Positions 1-7,743 of a stretch of DNA of 34,741 bases are shown in pieces. The position numbers were made by a program, and so were the translations under genes. The notes beneath the pieces are model-generated. The model did no database searches. It was not told the origin of the DNA and saw only the letters and a program-made list of their open reading frames with translations. Origin of the DNA: Chlamydiia bacterium (GTDB taxonomy: Bacteria > Chlamydiota > Chlamydiia > Chlamydiales > SM23-39); NCBI GenBank assembly GCA_016213175.1, contig JACRBF010000019.1, positions 1-34,741 of the forward strand, written 5' to 3'. Numbering within the stretch: position 1 is the stretch's first letter; each line of letters opens with the position of its first letter.

Positions 1-111
1 CTCGGAGCCAACATCAGCCGGCATGCCGCCCCTAAAAAAAATCCTGGACAAAGCAAGACAGCTGTCCGTAATCTCCTGGCTCCCGCGGATGGGGCGCCTG
101 CGCTATCTTAG
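1..111 (+). CDS. Possible 3' end of an unidentified gene
   Basis: Frame 1 is open from the window edge to a TAG at 109-111, giving 36 residues with no methionine. The piece is basic and low in hydrophobics (KKNPGQSK, then LLAPADGAPALS), as in a disordered C-terminal tail. I do not recognise it. An overlapping frame starting at 23 is also open but runs into the inverted repeat at 136-306, so it is less likely to be real. With only a short open stretch the call rests on absence of stops and plausible composition. Confidence 0.3.
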   Translation, partial: LGANISRHAAPKKNPGQSKTAVRNLLAPADGAPALS

Positions 112-135
112 AGACCGTCCGCTATATGGTCATGT

Positions 136-306
136 TATATACCCATCCCACCTCAAAGGCACCCAAGAAAATCGCATTGAAATCTCTCTAAAATCGAACA
201 AAAAAGCGCGGTCAATATTGACTTAATATTAATCGCGCTGTTTTATTCGATTTGAGAGGATTTGAATCGATTTGCTTTGGTGCCTTTGAGGTGGAACGGG
301 TATATA
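136..306. repeat. 171-bp imperfect inverted-repeat element (MITE-like)
   Basis: Two arms of about 72 bases (136-210 and 234-306) are imperfect reverse complements, each carrying the block CCACCTCAAAGGCACC and ending in TATATACCC or its complement. The short centre contains TCAATATTGA. The element fills the gap between the probable gene end at 111 and epmB at 367. No open frame in it looks coding. The structure suits a non-autonomous miniature element or a very long RNA hairpin. The terminal TATATA on both sides could include a TA-type target duplication, but that is inference. Confidence 0.8.
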
Positions 307-366
307 GTGCTTCCACTTGACAATCTATTTGACGCTCTTCTTGTAATCTCTTAAAATCAGCGTCCT

Positions 367-1365
367 ATGGAATCCCTAGCAGCTCCTTTATGGAGAACCG
401 TTCAAAGAGAGAATTTTACTCGCATCACTCCTCTTGTAGAATTTTTGGAGCTATCCGCCCCTCTCGCAACAAAACTCCTCTCTACCCCCCGCTTTCCTCT
501 CAACCTACCCCGTAGACTTGCTCTCAAGATCGCCAAAAACACTCTGGATGACCCCATCTTGCGCCAATTCGTTCCCCTCGAGAAAGAGGCACTGTTCACC
601 GAAGGCTTTTCAGAGGAACCTCTCCAAGATCAAGCTTTTCGAAAAACAAAAAAAATCCTCAAAAAATACCACGGAAGGGCGCTCCTTGTAACAACAGGTG
701 CATGCGCCATGAATTGCCGTTTTTGCTTCCGGCAAAACTTCCCTTATGAAACTGAACAACAAGGATTTGAAGAAGAAATTGCCTATCTTTCCAGCGATAC
801 ATCGATCTCGGAGGTCATCCTCAGCGGAGGCGACCCCCTTTCTTTAAGCGACCGCGTCCTCGCCACTCTCTTTTCTGCTCTGGACCTGCTCCCTCACATC
901 CGGAGAATCCGCTTTCATACTCGGTTTCCCGTGGGAGTCCCCGAACGGATCGATAACCCGTTTCTGATGCTACTTGCCTCTTCCAAAAAACAAATCTTTT
1001 TTACGATCCACTGCAATCACCCTATTGAGCTCGACGAAGACGTTCTTGGGGCATTGAAACAAGTCCAGCGACTCGGCATCCCCGTCTTAAACCAAAGCGT
1101 GCTCCTCAAAGGAGTCAACGACACGCCCGCAACGCTCCTTGCACTCTCTGAAAGACTCATCGATGCGGGGATCATCCCCTACTATCTCCACGAACACGAC
1201 CGTGTTCAACACACAGGCCACTTTGCCCTCCCCGCTTCCCACGGCAAAGAACTCATCGCGCATCTGCAGAAACACCTTTCGGGTTTTGGCGTACCTCGGC
1301 TCGTGAGAGAAGAGCCAGGACAGCTCAGCAAAACCTTTATTTCTACATCCGATCGACAGTCTTGA
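367..1365 (+). CDS. epmB: EF-P beta-lysylation protein EpmB (lysine 2,3-aminomutase family)
   Basis: This is a radical SAM enzyme of the KamA/YjeK family. The EpmB branch converts alpha-lysine to beta-lysine for attachment to elongation factor P. The iron-sulfur motif CxxxCxxC is seen at C113, C117 and C120 in TTGACAMNCRFCFRQNFPY, a context typical of EpmB. A SAM-contacting GGDP follows at about residues 155-158. The length of 332 residues matches EpmB rather than the longer catabolic KamA, whose extra C-terminal region is absent. The start ATG lies just past the inverted-repeat element. The last 23 bases overlap the 3' end of argS on the other strand. Neither EpmA nor EF-P is in the window, so the partners must lie elsewhere. 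A generic lysine 2,3-aminomutase is the alternative. Confidence 0.88.
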   Translation: MESLAAPLWRTVQRENFTRITPLVEFLELSAPLATKLLSTPRFPLNLPRRLALKIAKNTLDDPILRQFVPLEKEALFTEGFSEEPLQDQAFRKTKKILKKYHGRALLVTTGACAMNCRFCFRQNFPYETEQQGFEEEIAYLSSDTSISEVILSGGDPLSLSDRVLATLFSALDLLPHIRRIRFHTRFPVGVPERIDNPFLMLLASSKKQIFFTIHCNHPIELDEDVLGALKQVQRLGIPVLNQSVLLKGVNDTPATLLALSERLIDAGIIPYYLHEHDRVQHTGHFALPASHGKELIAHLQKHLSGFGVPRLVREEPGQLSKTFISTSDRQS

Positions 1366-3082
1366 GTCCTAGGATCTCGAGACCCTGCCGCAATACGCGC
1401 GCGGTGAGTTCACAGAGAAGAAGCCGGCTCATCTCTTCAGAGGAACCCTCCACTCTGCAATCGCGGAAAAAGGCGTTGAATTTTTCGGCAAGCTCGTAGA
1501 GATACTCTGTGAGATGGTTGGGCATGAGATCTTGGGTAATCATCTCAAGAATTTCGCCAAATCTACGGAGGTGCAAACCCAGCGTGATTTCGGTGGGATG
1601 CTGCAGGGCGATGCGATGCTGCTTTATAACCGCGGATAGATCGGCACGGACTTTGCGCTGAATTCCCTGAATCCTGACATAGGCATAGAGCAGAAATACC
1701 GCTGTATTCCCTTCAAACCGGAGCATCCGTTCGTAGCTGAACGTATAATCCTTTGTGCGGCATGCGGAAAGGTCGGAATACTTCACAGCACCCGTTCCAA
1801 GAACATGGGCCAAATGTGCAATTTCCTGAGGAGAAGCGTTCGGAAGCCTTTCAATAACGATCCTGCGCGCACGGTCTACCGCTTCAGTGAGAAGATCAAT
1901 GAGCCTTTCCGTCTCACCAGAACGGGTCTTAAATTTTTTTCCGTCAGCGCCAAGCACAAGACCGAAGCCCACATGATCAACGCGTATTTTTGCCGGATTA
2001 AGCCAACCGATTTTTTGAGCGGCGGCAAAGATCATTTGAAAATGGAGCGCTTGCCCAATATCCGTGATGACAATGATCCTGTCTGCCTTTTCTACGTAAA
2101 TACGATGATAGATGGCGGCAAGGTCAGTCGTATCATAATTATATCCACCATCTGATTTTTGAATCATCAAGGGCAAAAGTTCCCCTTCGCGGTTTTTAAA
2201 TCCTTCTAAAAAGACGCAGCGAGCCCCATCAGAAATTGTCACAAGTCCTTTTTTTTCAAATTCCTCCACGACTTGTTTGAGCATCGAGTTATAGAACGAC
2301 TCTCCCCGCTCGATAATCGACACACCGAGCAGGTCATAGATTGCTGAAAAGCCTCTCCGAGAGACATCGCAGATCAGCTTCCACGCTTGGAGAGACCCTT
2401 TTTCCCCTGCCTGAAGGCGCACGACTTCCTGTTGGGCTTTTTTCTTAAACTGAGGATCGTCATCAAATTGCCTTTTCGCAGCTCTGTACCATCCCATCAA
2501 CGCGTCCAGGGTCGTAGGCTCCTCGCCACTCAATACTTGGGGCGCGTGGGAGTACATATAGGTGATGAGCATGCCAAACTGCGTTCCCCAATCGCCGATA
2601 TGATTAAGACGCAAGACATCTTGCCCCAAAAATTCGAAGAGACGGGCAATGCAATCGCCTATAATTGTAGACCTGATATGTCCGACATGTAGCTCTTTTG
2701 CCACATTGGGGGAGGAAAATTCTACGATCACCCGGCTCCGTTGTGCCGGCAGAGGAGCGCCAAGATGGGGATCGGATAACATCTCCTGCAATTGATACGA
2801 CAGGAACTCTGGAGAGATCGTGAAATTGATAAATCCCGGACCTGCAATCTCAACCTTCGAGCATAGGGAGCTATCAAAGGCATCCACTATTTTATGGGCA
2901 ATGTCTCTCGGTTTTTGTTTGGTAATCCCCGCAAGTCTCAGCGCACTATTGCACTGATAATGACCGAATGCTTCTTGCGCGCAAGGAGCGACGTCGGCAG
3001 TTGCCTCATCTGCAGTGAGCGCAAGAGATTTTTGAATAGCCTCTGAGACCTTCCTTCGGAAGAGCGAAAAGAGCGTCTCCAT
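1343..3082 (-). CDS. argS: Arginyl-tRNA synthetase
   Basis: This cytoplasmic class I aminoacyl-tRNA synthetase charges tRNA-Arg. An N-terminal additional domain (about 1-110) precedes the catalytic core. The HIGH-type signature is HVGH at residues 132-135 within SSPNVAKELHVGHIRSTIIGD. The KMSKS region has the relaxed ArgRS form GADGKKFKTRSGET. A DALR-type anticodon-binding domain forms the C-terminus, ending in LEILGLKTVDRM, a normal ArgRS ending. At 579 residues it is full length for the family. It is convergent with epmB (23-base overlap), and the leucine-dehydrogenase-like gene stops six bases upstream of its start on the same strand, so the two are probably co-transcribed. Confidence 0.96.
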   Translation of the reverse strand: METLFSLFRRKVSEAIQKSLALTADEATADVAPCAQEAFGHYQCNSALRLAGITKQKPRDIAHKIVDAFDSSLCSKVEIAGPGFINFTISPEFLSYQLQEMLSDPHLGAPLPAQRSRVIVEFSSPNVAKELHVGHIRSTIIGDCIARLFEFLGQDVLRLNHIGDWGTQFGMLITYMYSHAPQVLSGEEPTTLDALMGWYRAAKRQFDDDPQFKKKAQQEVVRLQAGEKGSLQAWKLICDVSRRGFSAIYDLLGVSIIERGESFYNSMLKQVVEEFEKKGLVTISDGARCVFLEGFKNREGELLPLMIQKSDGGYNYDTTDLAAIYHRIYVEKADRIIVITDIGQALHFQMIFAAAQKIGWLNPAKIRVDHVGFGLVLGADGKKFKTRSGETERLIDLLTEAVDRARRIVIERLPNASPQEIAHLAHVLGTGAVKYSDLSACRTKDYTFSYERMLRFEGNTAVFLLYAYVRIQGIQRKVRADLSAVIKQHRIALQHPTEITLGLHLRRFGEILEMITQDLMPNHLTEYLYELAEKFNAFFRDCRVEGSSEEMSRLLLCELTARVLRQGLEILGLKTVDRM

Positions 3083-3087
3083 GGAAG

Positions 3088-4233
3088 TTAAGTCGCTGTA
3101 TGGTGAAAAACGGGGAGGACTGTACGTTTTCCAATACCGTACCGAATCCGATAATCGGCCAAAGCAAGAGAGGATGCATGGGTCGACTCTCGATTTTTCT
3201 CCGCAATTTCATAAATTGCCAAGAGCGTGTCATAAATATGATGTACTTTATAGCGAGGAAGAGCCACCTGATAGCCCGCCTCCTCTAATTCTGCAGAAAC
3301 GTTGAGAAGCCCTCCCGCATTAATTACAAAATCGGGAGCATAGAGAATCCCGCGAGCGCTGAGCTTGTCTGCATGAAAGTCTCTCAAAAGTTGGTTGTTT
3401 GCAGAACCTGCAATCCCCCGACAGCGGAATGAAGGAATCGTATCGTCATTGATAATACCCCCGAACGCGCAAGGGGCAAGAATATCGCACGGAACACCTA
3501 AAATCTGATCGACAGGCACCACCTTGGCACCGTATTTATGTGCAGCTTCTGCTGTTTTCACCGGATCTAAATCGGCAACAATCAACTCAGCCCCTGCCCA
3601 GAAGAGATACTCGATTAAATGGCTGCCGACATTGCCGAGTCCTTGAACCGCTACAACTTTTCCCTCTATCGAATCGGTACCGAACAGTCTCTTGATCGTC
3701 GCTTGCATGCCACGGAATGTCCCCCAAGCGGTAAAGGGGCCTGGATCGCCGCTGCTCTTTGCGTTGGGAAGTCCAACAACGTACTTCGTAGCTCTCCGAA
3801 TCACACGAACATCTTCCATCGTGCAGCCAGAATCCTCAGCGCAGATATAATTGCCACCCAACTGCTCAACACCTCTCCCAAAAGCTGACAGGAGCTCTGG
3901 CGTCTTCTGAACTTTCGGATCGGCAATAATGACGCTTTTTCCTCCGCCAAAACCTACGGATGCCACAGCAGATTTATACGTCATCCCCTTAGCGAGTCGA
4001 AGAGCATCTTCCAATGCAGCTTCAAAAGAGGTATAGGGCTGAATGCGCACTCCGCCCAAAGCGGGACCAAGAGAGGTATTGTGGATGGCTACGATGGCCT
4101 TTAGCCCCGATTTCTTATCAGTGACTCGCAACACCTGTTCGTACCCTTGAACGGGAATCCCTTCGATCCGCAAGGAATCGCCCAAAAAAGACTCCTTGTT
4201 ACGAATCGGGGGGTCTAACAGCTGATGATTCAT
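3088..4233 (-). CDS. ldh: Leucine dehydrogenase (Glu/Leu/Phe/Val dehydrogenase family)
   Basis: This NAD-dependent amino-acid dehydrogenase reversibly deaminates branched-chain amino acids to 2-oxo acids. The substrate-domain signature GMTYKSAVASVGFGGGKSV carries the two key lysines K87 and K99, numbered from the chosen start. A Rossmann domain starts near residue 180 with VVAVQGLGNVGSHL. The frame extends 21 codons further upstream, but I start at the ATG at 4233, because GAGGA lies a good distance before it and family members begin at this point. That gives 381 residues. Chlamydia species carry a single-copy leucine dehydrogenase of this type. Substrate preference among Leu, Val and Phe cannot be read from the sequence. 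It lies five bases upstream of argS on the same strand. Confidence 0.87.
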   Translation of the reverse strand: MNHQLLDPPIRNKESFLGDSLRIEGIPVQGYEQVLRVTDKKSGLKAIVAIHNTSLGPALGGVRIQPYTSFEAALEDALRLAKGMTYKSAVASVGFGGGKSVIIADPKVQKTPELLSAFGRGVEQLGGNYICAEDSGCTMEDVRVIRRATKYVVGLPNAKSSGDPGPFTAWGTFRGMQATIKRLFGTDSIEGKVVAVQGLGNVGSHLIEYLFWAGAELIVADLDPVKTAEAAHKYGAKVVPVDQILGVPCDILAPCAFGGIINDDTIPSFRCRGIAGSANNQLLRDFHADKLSARGILYAPDFVINAGGLLNVSAELEEAGYQVALPRYKVHHIYDTLLAIYEIAEKNRESTHASSLALADYRIRYGIGKRTVLPVFHHTAT

Positions 4234-4267
4234 CGTATCCTCGCCATGTGAGAATTTTTTGATGGAG

Positions 4268-4296
4268 AGTGTAACATCCCCATCCCCAAAAATCAA
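4268..4296 (-). promoter_or_regulatory. Candidate sigma-70 promoter for the leucine dehydrogenase gene
   Basis: On the minus strand TTGATT and TACACT are separated by 17 bases and sit about 35 bases upstream of the ATG at 4233. Each hexamer matches the consensus at four of six positions. The placement in a short divergent intergenic region supports it. Confidence 0.4.
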
Positions 4297-4302
4297 GACC
4301 CC

Positions 4303-4330
4303 TTGAAAGTTATTTTCCTATTCGTCTATT
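4303..4330 (+). promoter_or_regulatory. Candidate promoter for the unknown protein, tsaE, dnaQ-like run
   Basis: TTGAAA at 4303-4308 and TCTATT at 4325-4330 are spaced by 16 bases, ahead of the ATG at 4357. The matches are moderate. The TTG at 4303, which opens the longest reading frame of the downstream gene, is better explained as part of this -35 box than as a start codon. Confidence 0.35.
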
Positions 4331-4356
4331 CTTTCCCTCTAAAACTTGAGGCACGC

Positions 4357-5082
4357 ATGACTACCGCGCTCAGCATCACCGCTGAACAAAAAACCGAACT
4401 ACTAAAATTTTTGAAAAAAAACCGCTCCGCGGACCTAGTCACCGCATACCTCACCTTTATCGAAGAAAAATATCACTTGAATCCTGTTCTATTCCCTAGA
4501 GAGAAAACCATTTACCAAAGCATCGAAGATCTCACTCAGCGCCTCACCGCTCACGGAAAGCTGTGGCGCGAGACAGAAATCGTCATTCAATTCGGCCAGC
4601 AAAGCGTCAATGAAGAAACAAAGAAAATTTATATTTGTCCTTTCACCGGCAAGGTCTTCGCGGACAACACCCACCCGAATCCTCAGGACGCCATCTACGA
4701 TTGGGTCGCCAAATGTCCAGAAAACAAGGAGCGCGTCGGAGGGCTGCCTGTCAAACGATTTTTTGTCTCCGAAGATCCCGAAGTGATCAAAAATTATATC
4801 AGCGAACGGAAAGCCTCAATCAAAAAAGTCGTCTATTCCTCTGCCATTACGGGAAAATTATTCAACAGCAAGGCAGCCGTCATCGATGATTTCAAAAAAA
4901 ATCACATCAAACCCTTAACATTTCATGAAGTGCAAAATCAAAACCGATTCCAAATTGAAGAACACTTCCTCGCCTTCATCCAAAACCATCTAACGGAAGA
5001 CAAAATCGCCAAATTCGTCGAAGCTCTTTCCCAATATCCTGAATTTGAACCCTACTTAGAGAAATGGGTCGACACCGAATAA
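4357..5082 (+). CDS. Conserved chlamydial protein of unknown function (CT538-like, probably DUF2709)
   Basis: A soluble 241-residue protein with no signal peptide or membrane segment. I recognise it by position: in Chlamydia trachomatis the order unknown gene (CT538), yjeE/tsaE, dnaQ-like is the same, and this family is, from memory, Pfam DUF2709. The function is unknown. Visible features are a helical N-terminus rich in Lys and Glu, a central stretch YICPFTGKVFADNTHPNP with one Cys and one His, and a second similar turn, YSSAITGKLFNSK, some 65 residues later. The two ITGK/FTGK segments hint at an internal duplication of a small beta unit. The ATG at 4357 is chosen because TGAGG precedes it. 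The 3' end overlaps tsaE by 19 bases. Confidence 0.75.
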   Translation: MTTALSITAEQKTELLKFLKKNRSADLVTAYLTFIEEKYHLNPVLFPREKTIYQSIEDLTQRLTAHGKLWRETEIVIQFGQQSVNEETKKIYICPFTGKVFADNTHPNPQDAIYDWVAKCPENKERVGGLPVKRFFVSEDPEVIKNYISERKASIKKVVYSSAITGKLFNSKAAVIDDFKKNHIKPLTFHEVQNQNRFQIEEHFLAFIQNHLTEDKIAKFVEALSQYPEFEPYLEKWVDTE

Positions 5083-5486
5083 TCACACCGGCATCGCTCG
5101 AAGAGACTATAGAGCTCGGAACCTCTTATGGCAAAAACCTCCCTCCCAACTCTATCCTCGCCCTGAAAGGACCTTTAGGAGCAGGGAAAACTTCTTTTGT
5201 CCAGGGACTGGCCTTGGGACTTGGCATCCAGGATCTAGTGCAAAGCCCCACGTTTACTTATCTCACCCTCTATGAAGGAAGACTCCCTCTATATCACTTC
5301 GATCTGTATCGTATGCGAACAGAGTCCGATTTTTTCTCCATGGGATTCGAAGAATACTTCTGCGCAAAAGGGATTGTCGCTATTGAATGGCCGGAGCGGC
5401 TCGGATCCAATCTCCCTCTCCAAGCACTGGTTATCGAATTTTCGTATGCGCCCGAAGGCTCGGGCAGGGTTCTTACTTTCTTTTAA
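5064..5486 (+). CDS. tsaE: tRNA threonylcarbamoyladenosine biosynthesis ATPase TsaE
   Basis: TsaE is the small P-loop ATPase that works with TsaB and TsaD to place t6A at position 37 of ANN-reading tRNAs. The Walker A motif GPLGAGKT is at residues 36-43. The family blocks SPTFTYLTLYEG, YHFDLYRM, GFEEYF and IEWPERLG follow in the normal order. The length of 140 residues is normal. The start lies inside the 3' end of the upstream unknown gene (19-base overlap), which implies translational coupling. TsaB and TsaD are not in the window. Confidence 0.94.
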   Translation: MGRHRIITPASLEETIELGTSYGKNLPPNSILALKGPLGAGKTSFVQGLALGLGIQDLVQSPTFTYLTLYEGRLPLYHFDLYRMRTESDFFSMGFEEYFCAKGIVAIEWPERLGSNLPLQALVIEFSYAPEGSGRVLTFF

Positions 5487-5518
5487 GAAAGAGAACTTGC
5501 TAGACTGTGGGAGACGTT

Positions 5519-6268
5519 ATGGGACTTATTCGCAAAGATCGTTTTGTTTGCCTCGATTGCGAATCGACGGGGTTAGAGCCGTCTACCGATCGTATTGTGG
5601 AGATCGCGGTGGCCGCGTTCACATTCGATGAAATCTTGCGCCGTTTTGAAACACTCATCGATCCTGAGTGCAGTATTCCACAAACTTCGCAGGAGATCCA
5701 TAAAATCACACAGGAGATGGTCGTGGGAAAACCCAAGATCGAAATGATTCTCCCCGACCTCCTCTCCATGATCCACGGACATGTCCTCGTAGGCCACGGG
5801 ATCGGGTTTGATATGGCGCTTATAGCAGCGGAAGCAAAACGACATTCAATTCCTTGCCGTATTGAACAGATGACTTACCTAGATACCTTACGGATGGCGC
5901 GTCTTTACGGCGAAAGTCCTGTTAATTCCCTGCAGCACTTACGCCAGCATTTCAATATAGAACCCGAAGGAGCGCACAGGGCTATGAGCGATGTGATCGT
6001 CAATATCGAAGTCTTTAAATACCTAGCTAGATCCTATCAAACAACGGAAGAGCTGCTGCAAATTCTTCAAAAACCCATCCGCCTCAAGGCCATGCCTCTT
6101 GGCAAACACAAAGGACGCCGCTTCGATGAAATCCCCCTCGAATACCTCCTCTGGGCTGAAAGAAAGGATTTCGATCAAGATCTCCTCTATTCTATCCGCT
6201 ACGAGTTAAAAAATCGGAAGAGAGGCGGCGGTTTTGAACAGGCAGGAAATCCATTCGCAACCCTCTAA
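5519..6268 (+). CDS. DnaQ-like DEDDh 3'-5' exonuclease with C-terminal DUF3820-type domain
   Basis: The N-terminal 175 residues form an exonuclease of the epsilon-subunit superfamily: the DxE of motif I in CLDCESTGLEP, motif II in VGHGIGFDMALI, and motif III HRAMSDV with the DEDDh histidine. Residues from about 190 onward (MPLGKHKGRRFDEIP, then LEYLLWA) resemble the small DUF3820 domain often attached to such exonucleases. The substrate is probably DNA ends or short DNA; a role as polymerase III proofreader is possible but not shown, and chlamydiae have more than one dnaQ-like gene. The ATG at 5519 is preferred over the one at 5507 because GGGAGA lies six to eight bases upstream. It follows tsaE by 32 bases, the chlamydial order. 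Confidence 0.85.
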   Translation: MGLIRKDRFVCLDCESTGLEPSTDRIVEIAVAAFTFDEILRRFETLIDPECSIPQTSQEIHKITQEMVVGKPKIEMILPDLLSMIHGHVLVGHGIGFDMALIAAEAKRHSIPCRIEQMTYLDTLRMARLYGESPVNSLQHLRQHFNIEPEGAHRAMSDVIVNIEVFKYLARSYQTTEELLQILQKPIRLKAMPLGKHKGRRFDEIPLEYLLWAERKDFDQDLLYSIRYELKNRKRGGGFEQAGNPFATL

Positions 6269-6286
6269 ATAAAACGGCATAACATC

Positions 6287-7477
6287 GTGAAAAAACTCAA
6301 CTTACAAGACCTCTCTCTCAAAGGGAAACGGGTGCTCATGCGAGTCGATTTCAATGTCCCACTTTCCAAAGAGAGCCAGATTACCGATGATTCGCGCATT
6401 GTCGCTGCCCTCCCCTCGATTGAATATGTCCTCTCTCAAGGAGCCTCTCTTATTCTCATGAGCCATCTAGGGAGACCCAAAGCTACGCCCGATCCACGCC
6501 TCTCCCTTGCCCCAGTCGCCAAACGACTGGAAGAACTGCTCCACAAACCTATCCAGTTCGTCTCCAATTGCGTCGGCAAAGACGCCGTTGAAGCGGCAGA
6601 TGCCCTACGTCCGGGGCAAATCCTCATGCTTGAAAATGTCCGCTTTTACCCGGGAGAAGAGGAACCGGAAACAGATCCCTCTTTCACCGAAAAATTAGCC
6701 GCCTTGGGAGATCTCTACGTCAATGACGCTTTCGGCACTGCTCATCGTCCTCATGCCTCGACTGCCTTGATCGCCAAATATTTTCCCGGTAAAGCTGCTG
6801 CCGGATTTTTAATGCAAAAAGAGATCGCCTTTCTCTCCCCTTTACTACAAGGGCCGAAGCGCCCCTTCTACGCCATCATCGGAGGCGCCAAAGTATCCAC
6901 CAAAGCAGGCGTCGTCAACAATCTCTTGAAAAGAGTCGATTCTCTGTTTCTGGGAGGAGGGATGACCTTTACCTTTCTCAAAGCGCAGGGGATCGAGATC
7001 GGCAATTCCCTCTTTGAAGAATCTGAGATAGGAACTGCCAGAGAAATTCTGTCCCGCGCAAAATCGCTCCATCTCCCCTCTGATCTCGTCATCGCAGACG
7101 CCTTTTCCAATGAAGCGGAACGTAAAATCATACGTGCGCAGGAGGGAATCCCCCTAGGCTGGCAAGGGATGGACATTGGCCCTAAGACCATTCAAGAGTG
7201 GAGCTCCCTTCTTCAAAAAGGAGCCACCGTCTTCTGGAATGGCCCCCTCGGCGTCTTTGAAATGCCCCACTTTGCCGAAGGCACGAAAGAGATCGCGTTG
7301 GCGCTTGCCCAATCACATGCTGAAGTGATCATCGGCGGCGGTGATTCCATCGCAGCGATCCAGCAAATGGGCCTCAGCGGCAAATTCGCCCACCTTTCGA
7401 CGGGCGGCGGAGCCTCCCTGGAATTTCTTGAATTTGGTCATCTCCCCGGCATCGATGCCCTTTCCCCCGCCCACTAG
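6287..7477 (+). CDS. pgk: Phosphoglycerate kinase
   Basis: This glycolytic enzyme transfers phosphate from 1,3-bisphosphoglycerate to ADP. All blocks are present: RVDFNVPL near residue 20, MSHLGRPKA, MLENVRFYPGEE, GGAKVSTKAGVVNNLL and the nucleotide-binding GGGDSIAAI near the C-terminus. The length of 396 residues is typical. The start is GTG at 6287, fixed by alignment to the usual N-terminus (KKLNLQDLSLKGKRVLMRVD); no strong ribosome binding site is visible. It follows the dnaQ-like gene by 18 bases and could be read from the same transcript. Confidence 0.97.
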   Translation: MKKLNLQDLSLKGKRVLMRVDFNVPLSKESQITDDSRIVAALPSIEYVLSQGASLILMSHLGRPKATPDPRLSLAPVAKRLEELLHKPIQFVSNCVGKDAVEAADALRPGQILMLENVRFYPGEEEPETDPSFTEKLAALGDLYVNDAFGTAHRPHASTALIAKYFPGKAAAGFLMQKEIAFLSPLLQGPKRPFYAIIGGAKVSTKAGVVNNLLKRVDSLFLGGGMTFTFLKAQGIEIGNSLFEESEIGTAREILSRAKSLHLPSDLVIADAFSNEAERKIIRAQEGIPLGWQGMDIGPKTIQEWSSLLQKGATVFWNGPLGVFEMPHFAEGTKEIALALAQSHAEVIIGGGDSIAAIQQMGLSGKFAHLSTGGGASLEFLEFGHLPGIDALSPAH

Positions 7478-7529
7478 GTCCACCTCACTCCATAGCATTT
7501 AGCTGGAAAGAGCATATCAGATGATCAGC

Positions 7530-7675
7530 AAATTTTTAAATCACTACATATCTCAGTAGGACGGTATGCTCTGGAGCGTGTCGCTTTTTTTCTAAGCGGA
7601 ATAGGCAGTGATTCGACAGCAATTCCCGCCGAGTCACAACTATCTAAATTATAAATTTTTAAATGACTATATAAC
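7530..7675. repeat. AT-rich direct repeat in the 266-bp gap upstream of npt1
   Basis: The gap 7478-7743 has no convincing gene. It contains two similar AT-rich blocks, AAATTTTTAAATCACTACAT at 7530-7549 and AAATTTTTAAATGACTATAT at 7653-7672, about 123 bases apart. Such blocks could be regulator or nucleoid-protein binding sites or UP elements for npt1. I see no clear promoter hexamer pair and no terminator for pgk. Confidence 0.5.
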
Positions 7676-7743
7676 ATTTCCGCATTTCTTAAAAATCCCC
7701 GAATGTGCGATGCTTGGGGTACCTTAAAGACACCCCATGAGAC

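Noticed and set aside
23-226. 67-codon plus-strand frame at the left edge
   Set aside because: Its second half is the left arm of the inverted repeat at 136-306, and its protein has no recognisable pattern. Frame 1 over 1-111 is a better candidate.
4303-4356. Upstream extension of the CT538-like protein with a hydrophobic start resembling a signal peptide
   Set aside because: It begins at TTG inside a probable -35 box with no ribosome binding site; the ATG at 4357 has GAGG before it.
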